A DNA stretch of 64,000 nucleotides from Yamagishiella unicocca (lineage: Eukaryota; Chlorophyta; Chlorophyceae; Chlamydomonadales; Volvocaceae): positions 124,001 to 188,000 of the forward strand of contig BDSL01000089.1 in assembly GCA_003116995.1 (NCBI GenBank). The letters run 5' to 3'. Position numbers and translations under genes: made by a program. Positions 45,113-56,800 of this stretch are shown here, one piece after another. The notes under the pieces are model-generated. The model saw nothing but the letters and a program-made list of their open reading frames with translations, was not told the origin of the DNA and did no database searches. The first letter of the stretch is position 1; each line of letters begins with the position of its first letter.

Positions 45113-48100
45113 ATACACCTCGCAGCTACCCATGCTGGTGATGCTGCCCACCCGACCCGCGGGGGCCGGCGGGAGCTTCTCGGACAACGACGTGTTCAGG
45201 CTGCTGCGTTGGGCGGCGCCCGCCAGCTTACGTGATGCCAGCATGGCGGAGCTCATGAGTGGGATGCCGAGGGCAGGGCTCCCAGACACGGTGCGTGGGA
45301 GTGCCAGGGGTCGAGCGCCGGGCTCGAGCCGCCCCGAGGCAGTGGAGGCAGCAGCCAGGCTGTGCTGCCGCCGCACCAAATCCAGTTCCGACCCGCGCGG
45401 TGAGATGATGATGCACCCGCCTGCGGCGGCGGCAGCAGCACCAGCGGCACGGGTAGGGCCGCATGCCTGGGGCTCCAGCTGTGTGAGCGGCCCCGAGTGG
45501 GAGCCGGGGCCGAGGGCTGAGGTATCGAGCTGGGGGCTGGAGGTTTGGTGGAGACATGCCTGGCGCTGCGAGGATGGGCTATTGCGCTGATGGTGCCAGA
45601 GCTGGGAGCCGCCCGACGGGGAGACGACGGCTGCCTGACGCATCACAGGGCTCAAGCCACCGAGGGAGGAACCGTCGGGGGTTGTTGCAGTGCCGCTATC
45701 ACCCGCAGCGTTCACCTGCGGGGGGGAGATACGCGTGTAGTGATGGCACACCGTTAGTCGTTAGGGTAACATGACCATCCGTACGGAGGGGGTTTCAGAC
45801 GCGACGGGGTGTGGCTGGCCAGGCACCGCTGTTTCCTCGCCGTACGGCATGCCGGCGAGTCGCGGCCCGCCACACCGGTATGTACGGCGTTACTGGAAGC
45901 GGGTTTTGGAGCGCCGTCGACCTTACGCGGTGCGAAAAAGCAATCGGTGAGTACTGCTGCCCTCCTCACACGGTTCCACGGGTCTCCACGGGTCTCCCTC
46001 GAAACCTCACACGGTTCCCTTCGTGCCTCTGAGCCGTGTGAGGAGCGCGGCCGCACCCGTCATCGGCAAGGAGGAGGAACAAGCGTCCGCCGCCCGCTCC
46101 CAGGGCTATCGTCTGCCGGTCAACTCCCAACGGTACGACAGGCACGAGGCCCCTCAGACAGTCCTCAGGCAGCCCAGGGAACAAAGGCGCCAGGCCCGGG
46201 ACTCCCACCCGGCCGTATTGCGTTTCCCTCTATTCCAGAGGTGCACGAATACGATTGTGCTGATCGCTCCCCACCACAACCCACCGACCTGCACATGCAG
46301 GTGCACGGGAAGCCGTTGTCCGCGCGGCAAGCTGTTGTTGATGCGCATTCGCGCCAACGCGGCGTTCATGTAGTCACGGACACCGCCGCCGCCACCGCCA
46401 CTCTCGCCGCCACCGACGCTGCCGCTGAGAGGGCGGCTGCCGAGGCCACCAGAGATGCGACGCGAGCGCTGCCCCGGCATGACGAACGAGCCGCCTGCTG
46501 ACCCACGGGTCACCGCGACGCCATGTGGGAGATGGCGTTATCGGCGGGGCCAGGGGAGGTTTGGGCGGGGAAGGAGCGAATCAGGGACCGGTTGGGAGCA
46601 GCAAGTGTGCGACTGCTGGGATTAGTTGCTGCGTAACTGTCATGGCAACGGTGCAGTACGATTCCATGCACCCAGTCATTGCTGGGCCTTAGCACTGCTG
46701 ACGCGATGCCCCGTAGCGCATCGCCTCAGCGCGGCTGGGGCCCACTGAAGCCCCTCCCTTCCTGTCTCCGTACGGGCCCCATCGTGTTGGTGAAACAATT
46801 GGCTCGTGTTTGTCACCAAACCATGGCATCCTGGAAAGCAATTATAACACAGCTTCTGCCTATGACATCAACACTCCAACCCGACTCGTCCCTGTCCCAC
46901 CTGAAGGCTCTTGCAGGCCGCGGGCGCTCGAGTTGGCGGCCGCTAGCGCCGCCGCTTGGCTTTGAAGGTGCGCAAACCCGTGGGAGCTGTCCGACACGTA
47001 CTGCTCCTCCATGTCGCTTGGATAATAGCCTGACACCACATGGACTGGGCCGGCTTGCAGGGCTTCGGCTGGGAGCTCCAGGGGCTGCTCGCCTTCGGCG
47101 CCGCCGCGGCGTCGCTTGTTGGCGTACGAGGCACCCCCAGCCGCCATAACGCCAACCGAGGTGACTTGCAAGCCCGGCTGCACGTGTCCGGCCGCAGGCG
47201 GCAGCTGGGGCTCAGGGCGCCGTACACCCGGAGGCGGGGTGCGGCGACCGCAGTCAGCGCTGCCATGCCGGCTCAAGCTGCTGGTGCCAGGCCCCCCGCC
47301 CCATGACGCGGCCCCCGGGCCCACAGGGCCCCCGCCCCATGACGCGGGCCCCGACCCCACAGGCGCCCTAGGCGCGGTGTCGTCATCGTCCGTCTGAGGC
47401 CCGGTTGAGGTGGTGTCCTCGGGCCGCATGCTCGTGTTGCGCCCTACCGTAGCTGGGCCCGAGGCGGAGGGATTCAGAAGCGGCAGATCGCGGCGGTAGA
47501 CTGCGGGGACGCCCGGCTCCGAGGGAGCCCCACTGGCTGCGGTGGAGGCTGCGGTGGCGCGGCGGTAGGGTTCGTTGCCAGCAGCTGAGGCATGTATGAC
47601 TGATGCTGGTTGGGAGTGTCGCGGCAAGATGCGGTTCTTGTTGGAGGATGGCGGACCGGTGTCGGGGATGCGGAGCTGGGGCTCGGAGATGCGGGGATCG
47701 TGCTGCAGCGGGTCGCGAGGTAGGGTTGAGAGAGGGGGGTTGACGGAAGAAACGGGGTCAACGGGTTCAGTTACGTAACGCAGCCGGACGAAGGAAGGAA
47801 GGGAGGGAGGAGCTATGGAAGGCTTGAAAATGATGTTGGAGCACATGGAAACGGGCAGAAGGGTTGCGGCGCGAACGAGGATATGGGAGGCAACGATTGC
47901 AACGGGGGCTGACCTGTGAGGCACCCCGCCGCTAGACACAGGCAAGCTATAAATTCAAGCACTGTGAGATGCTTTGCCATCCAGCGCGAGTCCATCATTG
48001 CGCTCGAGACACGAAGCAACCCGTCGGCGAAGGAATGACGACAGCCCAACGTAACAGGCCCTGACAAGGAGGCGCGGGGAATTAGCCTAGTAGAGCCTAA

Positions 48101-48296
48101 CCTGTGCCTTTTTCACAGAACCCTTGCGGTTGGGCGCCTTGCCGCTTGTCGCTCGCGCCATGCTCCCCGGTTTCTCCTCCGTAAGCGGGTCGAAGCGATC
48201 GGCACCCGCAGGAACATACACAGGAACACAGCCCAGCGCCTTAGCGAGGCGCTTCCAGAACCCTTCATCGCGCTTGGCAACCTTCAGGGGGGCCAT
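45089..48296 (-). CDS. Unrecognised Ser/Pro/Gly-rich protein (610 aa)
   Basis: Four exons close in frame: 48296-48102, 47702-46901, 46497-46289 and 45715-45089, with TGTAA at 44861. The N-terminus is the only ordered-looking part: MAPLKVAKRDEGFWKRLAKA followed by LGCVPVYVPAGADRFDPLTE. The rest is low complexity: RRDLPLLNPSASGP, a DDDDTAPRAP acidic patch, two GPASWGGGPVGPG-type units, a basic ANKRRRGG cluster that could be a nuclear signal, VHVVSGYYPSDMEEQ, and a Ser/Leu/Gln-rich tail ending YPVALSPR. I do not recognise a family. Composition suggests a regulatory or scaffold protein, but that is inference. Part of the opposite strand is also open for 230 codons at 45809-46501, without splice or motif support. 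Confidence 0.6.
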
Positions 48297-49962
48297 AACC
48301 TATATGCTGAACTCCAACAGCTGTCCCAACACAGGATAGTAGGTGTCCACTGTTTGACATCAATTTCAAATGGCAATTCGTCTATGGGACGCCAACAGGC
48401 ACAGCTGAACTGACTGGTACTGCACTAGTATCGAACAGCCTAGGCACTACAGACACCGTTCCAGCAAGCACCATAACATTATTTGCCGTGTGGCGTCGCT
48501 TGCCTGGACAACCGTATAGACCTCGAACAATATGCCCATCGTACGACAAAACTCTCGCCGCCTTGAAACTGCATACCCTAGGCACCAGTTTTAAGATATG
48601 TGCGTCACGATTTCAATTATTTGATTGGAAAAGGTTGCGGCTGCGTAAGTAAACGCCAACATCCGACCCGAGTTGAGCTAAAACGTTCGGCTAGTAGGTG
48701 GTGGCAGTTGATTTCTGCCATCCAGCCAGGTCATTCATGTCCCCATTCTTTAACCTAACAGGTGGACATTGCGGTTTATCATCCGTCAGACCATGAAAGT
48801 GCGAGCGCGCGCCAGTTGATACCGGTAACAAAGGTTACAAAATTGCCACGAAACCTGCGGTTATCTTGGGCGGCAAAACGGCCGAGTCATAAATATCAAC
48901 CCGCCGCCCTCCATCTCTGAATCCCCAAAACACGCACTTGTGAACCGGATCCAGCGACGAAGACATCCTGAATGCAGCAGGGCAGGGCCAACACGCTCTG
49001 CTCGAACCCATGTCCTCAATGGCGATCAGTCGTGCCTGATCGTGCCCTCTGCCCCGGCTTCAAATAGGCGTCGACGGGGGGTCAATGTCACGAACTTGGC
49101 AATTGGCTGGCGAGGAACCCTGACCTGTTTTGGCTGATCCGGAGGCGGGAAGCTTGGAGCACTTGAAGCGGGATCTGGTTGTGCAGAGTTGTGCTCCGAA
49201 GCGGCCGGACGCTGGCGTACTGCGAGCCCCGCGCTTAATCGTACCTTGGCCGTCAGGTCCCATTCTGCTGCGAAGGAAAAACCTGCCGTGCAATGCCACG
49301 TGCGCAGGCCTGAGGCCTTATGCGACATGACTCCACGAGGTCACACGTGTGGTGGTGGTTACGCCTAGTTGATCACTGGATGGTAAGTTTTTACCCGATA
49401 AGCTGCTTTCCCATAACGGATAACTCTTGTGCCTTGGGCAACAGGGAACGCAGCTTCGCCAGCGCTCTTCATGTACACCAATTGTTAGCTGCTGCAACGT
49501 TGTCCACTGATACCCCGTAGCACCGTGCTCTCTTCACGCTCATGCTCTAAACGTGTGGCTCGGAGTCCGGAGACCGAACAGACTTTCCTGGAGCTCCCAC
49601 CGCCCGCACAAACCCTACTCCTTCCGAAACCCCCCCCCGACTCCAACCCCCCGACTCCAACCAGATAGGCCCCCTCGATGCCGCAATCCCGGACGAGAGC
49701 CAATGCGGCCTCGCGCCCCCAGTATGATGGTTGTGTAGACGGTTGATGGTTGGATGCGTTAGTGCGTTAGTGCGCGTGGTCCAGGAGGGCTCCGTTGCCG
49801 TCGGAGCCGTCGCCACCCCGCCCGCTAGGGGCAGTGGGGCGGGGGGAGGGGGCGCCGCAGCCGCCCTTCCGACTGCCGCGGCGCGCCTCCGGGCATTGCA
49901 GTGCGGTGCCGGCGCACTCCGCACACCGCTGCCCTCACGACCGGCCCCAGCTGGTCCTGCCC
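48297..49962. other. No gene recognised
   Basis: 1.7 kb between the start of the 610-residue protein gene and the 3' end of the DLH-like gene. Frames on both strands at 49026-49328 lack motifs. AT content rises between 48360 and 48930, consistent with promoter sequence for the minus-strand gene to the left. Confidence 0.45.
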
Positions 49963-52900
49963 TTAGCCGCCTTCGCCTTCGGCTTTCCGGGGCCTCCCCT
50001 GCTGCTGCTGCTGCCACGCCTTCTCCTCCCGCTTCTCCTGCTTGCGGCTCCGATGCAAGGCCACCTGGGGCCGGGGCGGGGTCGAGGGGTGAGGGGTGAG
50101 GGAAGGGAAGATGGGGGACGCGACAGAGGGGTAGTGGCGGCGCGCGCGCAGCAGCAGGGGGCGGCGAGGAAGCCCTCTCCCCCCCATAACAAACACCCGC
50201 ACCCGCACACGCACACGCACACGCACCTGTGTGAGCCAGGGGAAGTTCGTGTTGGCTGTCTGCTTCACCCCCGCGCCGCACTTCCCCATCATGCTGTGAG
50301 AACGGATCAGCTGCCCGGCGGCGCCGTCACCGCAGGCGTGCCAGCGGAGAAACGAAGAGGCCAGCACCAGCGCCTGGGCGGGGGGGAGAGGGGTGGCGGA
50401 GGGCGCGTGTGTGCGTATGGGCATGGGAGAGGGGTGTGGACGAGGAGAGGGTTGGGAGAGGTCGGCGGCGCCCACCCGGCCCCCCACCCGACTTGACTGT
50501 AGGACCAGCGCCGCGGGCTGAACGGCAATTGCCCCAACCCCACTCCGCCATGACAAACAGGCGAGAGGCAGACATGAGTCTCACCCCACCCCACCAGGCG
50601 CCCACCTGGTGGGGTCCCTCGAACCCCACCAGGCGGCCACCAGATGCCCACCTGTGTGGCCTGCTCCACCTGCTCGGAGTCGCTCCAGTCAGCCTGCGAG
50701 GGAAAGGAGGTGGAGGTGGGGGAGGTGGCGAAGGTGGGGGAGATGGGGGAGGTGGGGGGTTGGGGGGTTGGGGTGATGGCCAGGTGGGAGGTTGGGGGCG
50801 GGGGGAGATGTAGGAGTTGGCCAGGTGGGGGGAGTGGAGGCGCCGAGTCGGAGCTGCACACCGGCAGTAGCCGCACACCGGCAGTGGCCGCACACCGGCA
50901 GTAGCCGCACACCGGCAGTAGCCGCACACCGGCAGTAGCCGCACACCGGCAGTAGCCGCACACCGGCAGTGGCCGCACACCGGCAGTAGCCGCACACCGG
51001 CAGTAGCCGCACACCGGCAGTAGCCGCACACCGGCAGTAGCCGCACACCGGCAGTAGCCGCACACCGGCAGTAGCCGCACACCGGCAGTAGCCGCACACC
51101 GGCAGTGGCCGCACACCGGCAGTGGCCGCACACCGGCAGTAGCCGCACACCGGCAGTAGCCGCACACCGGCAGTAGCCGCACACCGGCAGTGGCCGCACA
51201 CCGGCAGTAGCCGCACACCGGCAGTAGCCGCACACCGGCAGTAGCCGCACGCCGGCAGTGGCCGTGGCAAAGAGAGGACGGACGGGCAGGCGCCGGGGAA
51301 CCAAACAAGGACAGTAAGGGTATCGAGCTGCGAGGCCGATGCGAGGAGTCGCCATCCCACGTCCCCCCCCATCCCGAACCCGCCCCCTTCGCTATGACCT
51401 CTCCCCCACCTTGCTGCCCCAGAAGCCCGGGTTGAGCTTGCCGAACCTCTTGAACGAGCAGAAGTCCACCAGCGGCGGCATCAGATGCAGCTGGAACTTC
51501 TCCATGGGGTCGTGCTTGCCGCACACGAACCCCACGGGGACCTGGGGGAGGCAGGTGTGGCCGTTACGAGGTTCGGCAGTGGATGTAGCCGTTACGAGGT
51601 TCGGCAGTGGATGTAGCCGTTACGAGGTTCAGCAGTGGATGTAGCCGTTACGAGGTTCAGCAGTGGATGTAGCCGTTACGAGGTTCAGCAGTGGATGTAG
51701 CCGTTACGAGGTTCAGCAGTGGATGTAGCCGTTACGAGGTTCGGCAGTGGATGTAGCCGTTACGAAGTTCAGCAGTGGATGTAGCCGTTACGAAGTTCAG
51801 CAGTGGATGTAGCCGTTACGAGGTTCAGCAGTGGATGTAGCCGTTACGAGGTTCAGCAGTGGATGTAGCCGTTACGAAGTTCAGCAGTGGATATGGCCAT
51901 CACAAGGTTCGGGAGAGGAGGGGCACTACTTCACAACCCTCCGACCCCAACCCCCCGTTGCTCAAACCCCAGTTGCCAGCTCCCCCCGGCTCCCACCGAT
52001 AGGTTGCTGGCGATCTTCTGCTCGTCCTCGAAGAAGTGGTTGGCGGATGCCACCACACCCGCGCAAAACGTAAGGCCCGAGACGGACTTCATCGCGCCAG
52101 GAGGCGCCGCCGTGGAGGACTCCAACGCAACGCCCCGGGCCAAGTGCCCCGGCGCCACCCCTTGGGGACCACTCGGGGCAGCCGCCGCCGCCGGCTCCGC
52201 CGCCGCCGCCGCGGCCTTTGCATCGGCCGCCAGGAAGTGCAGCGCCAGCCAGCCGCCCCAGCCGGTGCCCACCAGCACCAACTTGGCGGCGCGCACCTCG
52301 GGACCGCGCAGGTACGACACGGCGGCGTCCACGCGATCGGCTGTACGACGAGGCGCCAAGGGGGGGGGGGTCGCGGGGGAAGGTGAAGGGGGGGGGCCAA
52401 GAAGTCGTGGAGGTGTAGGGTATGGATTGGTGACACCAGCGACAGCAGCAGCATGCAGCCATTGCACTGGATTCTTCCAGACCCTCTCTCCCAGACCCTC
52501 CCTCCCAGTCAGACCCTCCCAGACCCTCCCTAACCCTCCCTCCCAGGCCCTCCCTCCCAGGCCCTCCCTCCCAGTCAGACCCTTCCAGAACCTTCCAGAA
52601 CCTCCCTCCCAGACACGCCCTCCCTCCCAGCCGCTGTGCGCACCTACGGCTGCGAAGTTGCCCTTCCCCTCCTTGCTCAGCCAGCCCTTTTGCCGCTCGA
52701 GCACAGCCTTGAGCGGCGGCCAGCGCGCACCTCCATACGGCTCCCGGCCCCCACCGGTGAGGGCGGGCATGAGCACCGCGGCACCGGGGTCCAGAAGCGC
52801 GGATAGGCGGTCACACACCTGGGCAGGTGGGAGCAGGCGGGGGGGGGGGGTTCGAGGGAAACAGGCAGGCGGGGGGGGGGGCTACAATAAAAGAACCGGT

Positions 52901-53441
52901 AACGCGACTGGGGAAATGTAGTGGGTGCACAGCCTGGCGTGTAGGCGGGGCGGGGCAGGGTGTGTGTGGAGGGTTGGGGGGCTTGAGGAGGGGAAGTAAG
53001 AGGCGGGGCGAAAAGGGTGACGAGGAGGTGGAGGAGCGTGTATCTCATGTGGCAGGGATGGTTGCCGTGGCAGGACCCAATCCGCACGGAAGCGGCAGCA
53101 GGCATGAGGGCCCAAGAGTTCCCCTCCCCCCTCCCAACGGATTCGCGGATTAACTTTTACCCCCCCTCCAACGCGCCCCTCCCGCACATGCAGACCGATT
53201 CTCAACCCGAATCCCAACCCTGCCCCCCCCCCCTCGGCTCCCCCCCTCGGGCCCCCCCTTTCCGCACATGCTTGCTGTGCTGCTGCTTCTCCACCGAGCC
53301 GAGCGCATCGTGCAGGAAGATCACTCCGACGCTAGCAGCGCCGGCGGGCGGATTGGCCGACCCACGGGTCAGGTACCCCACATCGGCCTTCGGCACATGC
53401 CAAGAGTGGGGAGGGAGGAGGGAGTTAGCCGCACCAGCATA
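49963..53441 (-). CDS. Dienelactone-hydrolase-like domain, nucleophile missing
   Basis: Six exons join in phase to 357 residues: 53441-53268, 52818-52644, 52340-51997, 51541-51410, 50373-50227, 50064-49963. Family features in order: ASVGVIFLHDALGS (first beta strand), VCDRLSALLDPGAAVLMPAL, AVSYLRGPEVRAAKLVLVGT leading into GWGG, TFCAGV, and VPVGFVCGKHDPME, which holds the acid residue. Active DLH enzymes have Gly-x-Cys-x-Gly-Gly at the nucleophile elbow; here residue 143 is Gly (GTGWGG). No clear GHGF-type His motif is seen. The product may therefore be a non-catalytic alpha/beta-hydrolase fold. The C-terminus is a basic Gln-rich tail (KQEKREEKAWQQQQQ). No in-frame ATG opens the first exon, which is entered in the same phase in which the CRM gene upstream leaves its last exon. 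Two introns are filled with minisatellites. Confidence 0.75.
50857..51264 (+). repeat. 17-bp minisatellite (GCACACCGGCAGTAGCC), about 24 copies
   Basis: Near-perfect contiguous 17-mers, with TAG/TGG variants, fill an intron of the DLH-like gene (between 51410 and 50373). The period makes all frames open; the periodic Cys-rich translations are artefacts. Confidence 0.97.
51553..51895 (+). repeat. 28-bp minisatellite, about 12 copies
   Basis: The unit GCCGTTACGAGGTTCAGCAG plus TGGATGTA fills the neighbouring intron of the DLH-like gene (between 51997 and 51541). Variants differ at one or two positions (GAAGTT, TCGGC). Confidence 0.97.
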
Positions 53442-53840
53442 CTGACTGTTCGTGCCTGGGTTGGTTACTTGGTATGACGTGGTGGTCAAGTAATGGGCGG
53501 AAGGGCTCTTTGCCCCGCCGCGAACGTGCCGTGCGGTGCCGTGCTGTGCTGAGGTCACTGCACTGACGTCCACTACCCCAGCAACCCACAACCCCTCTCC
53601 CGCCGCCCGGTCCCTTGCCGCCAGCCTGCACTCACCCCTGCCACCCCCATTCGCGGATTAAACCCTAAAACCCTTCTCCCCCCCGCTCGCCCCCCCCCCG
53701 CCCCCAAACCGAGGCGCACAGACACAGCAGCCCAACAACACCGCCCCCTCTCACCGCCAACCTCATCAGGCCCTTCGGCCCCCCCCAAACCGCCCGGGGA
53801 TTCGTCTCATACCCGTCCCCCCCCAGGCGGGTCCTCTCAC

Positions 53841-56800
53841 CCCGGGTATCCGAATGTCTCTGCCCCTCAGCGGCGACTTCGCTGACAGCAGGGGCACTCC
53901 GTTCAGAGGCACCTCCGTCTTGCCAAGCAGCTGGTGGGACGCCTGCTGGTCTGCGAGTGGTGGTGATGGTGGTGTTGGTGATGGTGGTGTTGGTGATGGT
54001 GTTGTTGTTGTTGGTGGTGGTGGTGGTGGTCGTTGTTGGGAAGGAGTTGCTGGCGTCCTGAATGATGTGTGCGAACGCAAACACGCAAACACGCAAACAC
54101 GCAAACATGCAAACGCGCCCTAAGACGCAAACCCCCTCCCCCCTCGCCCCCCTCCCCCCGCTCGCTCACCTTTCCAACCACATTTCCCTCCTCTCACACC
54201 CATCCAATCACGTTTTTCTCTTATACCCATCCAACCATGTCTTAACTTTGTCCCTCCCATAATCACCCCACCACGTCCCCCCTCATGCCCTCCCAACTCA
54301 CGGCTGATGGGCTGGTGATGCACCCCCCGGTACATCCAAATGGACCGACCAGACCTCCAAACCACCACACCCCCGGTCATGTTCTCGAAGGTGTTGCACA
54401 CCTGGCGGCAGGAGGGGTCAGGAGGGCCGGGCGGCAGGAGGGGGCGGGGGGGTTGTAAAACCGTTACCGGGGAGACCCGGGCGGCAGGAGGGGGCGGGGG
54501 GGTTGTAAAACCGTTACCGGGGAGACCCGGGCGGTAGGAGGGGGCGAGGGTCAGGGGGCACAGGAGGTATAAGAACCCGGTTGCACGACATGGGTAGTGT
54601 AGCTGGCAGGGGTCGGCTGGGGTGGGGAGTTGGGAAGCGGGGTGCGGGTGTGGAGGCGGACGGAACGGTGGGGACGGCTGGCGGGCGGGCGGGGACGGAG
54701 GGGTTACAGTCCAGGAAGGCGGGGGGGACTCACCTCGCGCATGTACGGCAGGTATTTCTTCGCCGTCTTCCGGCGGTCCCGGATGCGTAGCTTGACGAGC
54801 TCGCTGGTTCTCCAGGCCAGCAGGATGGACGTGATGAGGCCTTGACTGATGCCCGACATGCCTGGGGCATGGACCGGAGGACGTGACGCACGAGCCGATG
54901 CGCAAGTTACGCTCGAAACCCAATTAAAAAGTACTGGATTAAATAAAGCGCTAAAAAAATCCGCAATTCGGAAAGGATATTGGGCAGGATCTTCTGAATT
55001 TTGTTAGTAAAATGCTGTAAAGCGCCGACTGCTGCTAAGCCTGCCCGCCACTACCAGGCCTCTGCCCTCCCACCCAGGCCTCCGCCCAGCCCAGCCACCC
55101 ACCAAGGGGTATCTCTGGAATGAAGTGCGCTTTCGACCCCGCCAACACCGCCTCAAGCAGCCGCATGTTCAGATCCTGCGGGCGGGGTGGAGGAAGCGAG
55201 CAGGGTACGAGGGGGGGTTGCGAGGGGGGAAGGGTATGACAGGCGACCCGTGGGTCCGCAGGTCGAGTGTCCACCCCGGCTGCCGGACACTCCCTGCTGC
55301 AGTCCTGACCTCTTGGCTCCAATGCCGATGCCAACAGCGCGTCCCCTCCCTCCCCCGTGCGCTTCCTCCCCCCCGGCCCCCCCACCGGGTCTTTATGCCA
55401 TCCCCTCCCGCCCACCCGCCCGCATGCCTCTCAAAACGTCTGTTCTAAACGGTTTTTTCTGGCATCCACGGGTCTTCCTCGAGCCTACCCGCCCGCTCAC
55501 CCACCGCCGGGAGGTTGTGTGACAGCCTGGGGCCTTGCGGCACGCTGGAGGTGATGGGTCGGGGCAGGTTGGAGGGTTTTCTGGCCTGCGTGCCGCCCTC
55601 ACCGCGGGCCTTTTTCACAGCACGCACGCCCAAGCCGGAAGCCCCCGCAGTCACCGCCGCCGCCGCTGCTCCGGAACCGTCCTGCGGGTTTGCGATGGCG
55701 GGGTGGTTGAGGAACCGGTTTTGGGTGGTGGGGTGGTTGGGGTGCTTGCCGCGCCGTACAGGGGGATTCTAGTTGGGCTGTGGTGGGCGGCTCCCCACCC
55801 TCGCAACGACCTTTGGCCGGGCAGTTGCTGTCTGGCCGAGCTGGGTGAGCGGGCATCATTTGCGAAACACGCAAAATTCAAAAATAAAAAAGACAAACCA
55901 CGCCCAACTTCCGCCCAGCTTCAGCATTGTCATGCCCCTCCTTCCCCCTGCCCAACCGCGGCAACCCCGCTATTGAAACGGCCCGCCGCCCAGCCGCTTG
56001 CTTGCCCTTTGGGAGGCCTTCAAGCCCCCTATCGCTTGCTGCAGCGAGAACTCCTCGCCGCCCTCGCCCTCCTCCATCACGTCGTCGTCGTCATCATTGT
56101 TTTCGTTGTAGGCAGCCTGGGCGGCGCGGCGGCGAGCAGCGTGGCCGGCGACGGCCGCCGCGGCGGCAGCGGCGGCACGTCGGAGGTTGACGCTATCCTG
56201 CAAGCGGAAAAAACCCGTTTACGAGGAAAACGCCGTGTGTGAAATACGTTTGAAGATGCATGCTGGAGAACTTTGGGGCTTCGAGGAAGACCCGTGTATG
56301 GAGAACTTGGGGGCGGGGAGGGCATGGGGAGACAAGTGTGTGTGAGGGGGGAGGTTGGAAGCTTGGGGGGCGGGTGAAGGGCTCCTCCCGCCAGCCCACC
56401 ATAGCCCTGCGCCGCGATGAAGCCCCTGATCCCTCAGGGCTGCGACCTTTCGCGTGTGTTTCGCCCCGCAGGCCCACAGGCCGGGCCGCTGGTCTCAGGA
56501 GGGTTTGGAACCCCCCAACCCCCAACCCCCAACCTCTAACCACCATTCCAACCCCCTTACACACTCGCCGCATTGCCCGCTCACCTTGACGGCTAGGGAC
56601 TCCCCCGGCCGCAGCCCCGGCCGCTGTCTGATGTCCTGCTGGAACCTGTCCTGCTGTCCCCTGTCCTGCTGGAACCTGTCCTGCTGTCCCCTGTCCTGCT
56701 GGAACCTGTCCTTCTGGAACCTGTCCTGCTGCCTCCTGCCCTGCTGGGGCCTGCCGCTGTCGCCCCGCTCCCCTCGGTCCTCCTCCCTCTCACTCCCCTC

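Noticed and set aside
45809..46501. 230-codon plus-strand frame
   Set aside because: It overlaps the third exon of a four-exon minus-strand model that closes exactly in frame; the plus frame has no motif, TGTAA or splice support.
47813..48067. Exon-like segment (SRWMAKHLTVLEFIACLCLA) in the 610-residue protein gene
   Set aside because: Its entry phase does not match exon 1 (phase 0), and the intron before it would be only about 40 nt. The exon at 47702 matches in phase.
50307..51524. 405-codon minus-strand frame with periodic VCGYCRCAATAGVRLLP
   Set aside because: It is the 17-bp minisatellite read in a frame that stays open because 3 x 17 bp contains no stop. It is intronic, between two in-phase DLH-like exons.
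53903..54060. Poly-His/Gln end for the CRM protein (HHHHHQQQQHHH)
   Set aside because: A better acceptor at 53950 (ACTCGCAG) restores a non-repetitive frame (HQLLGKTEVPLNG) in the required phase and leaves the trinucleotide repeat in the intron.
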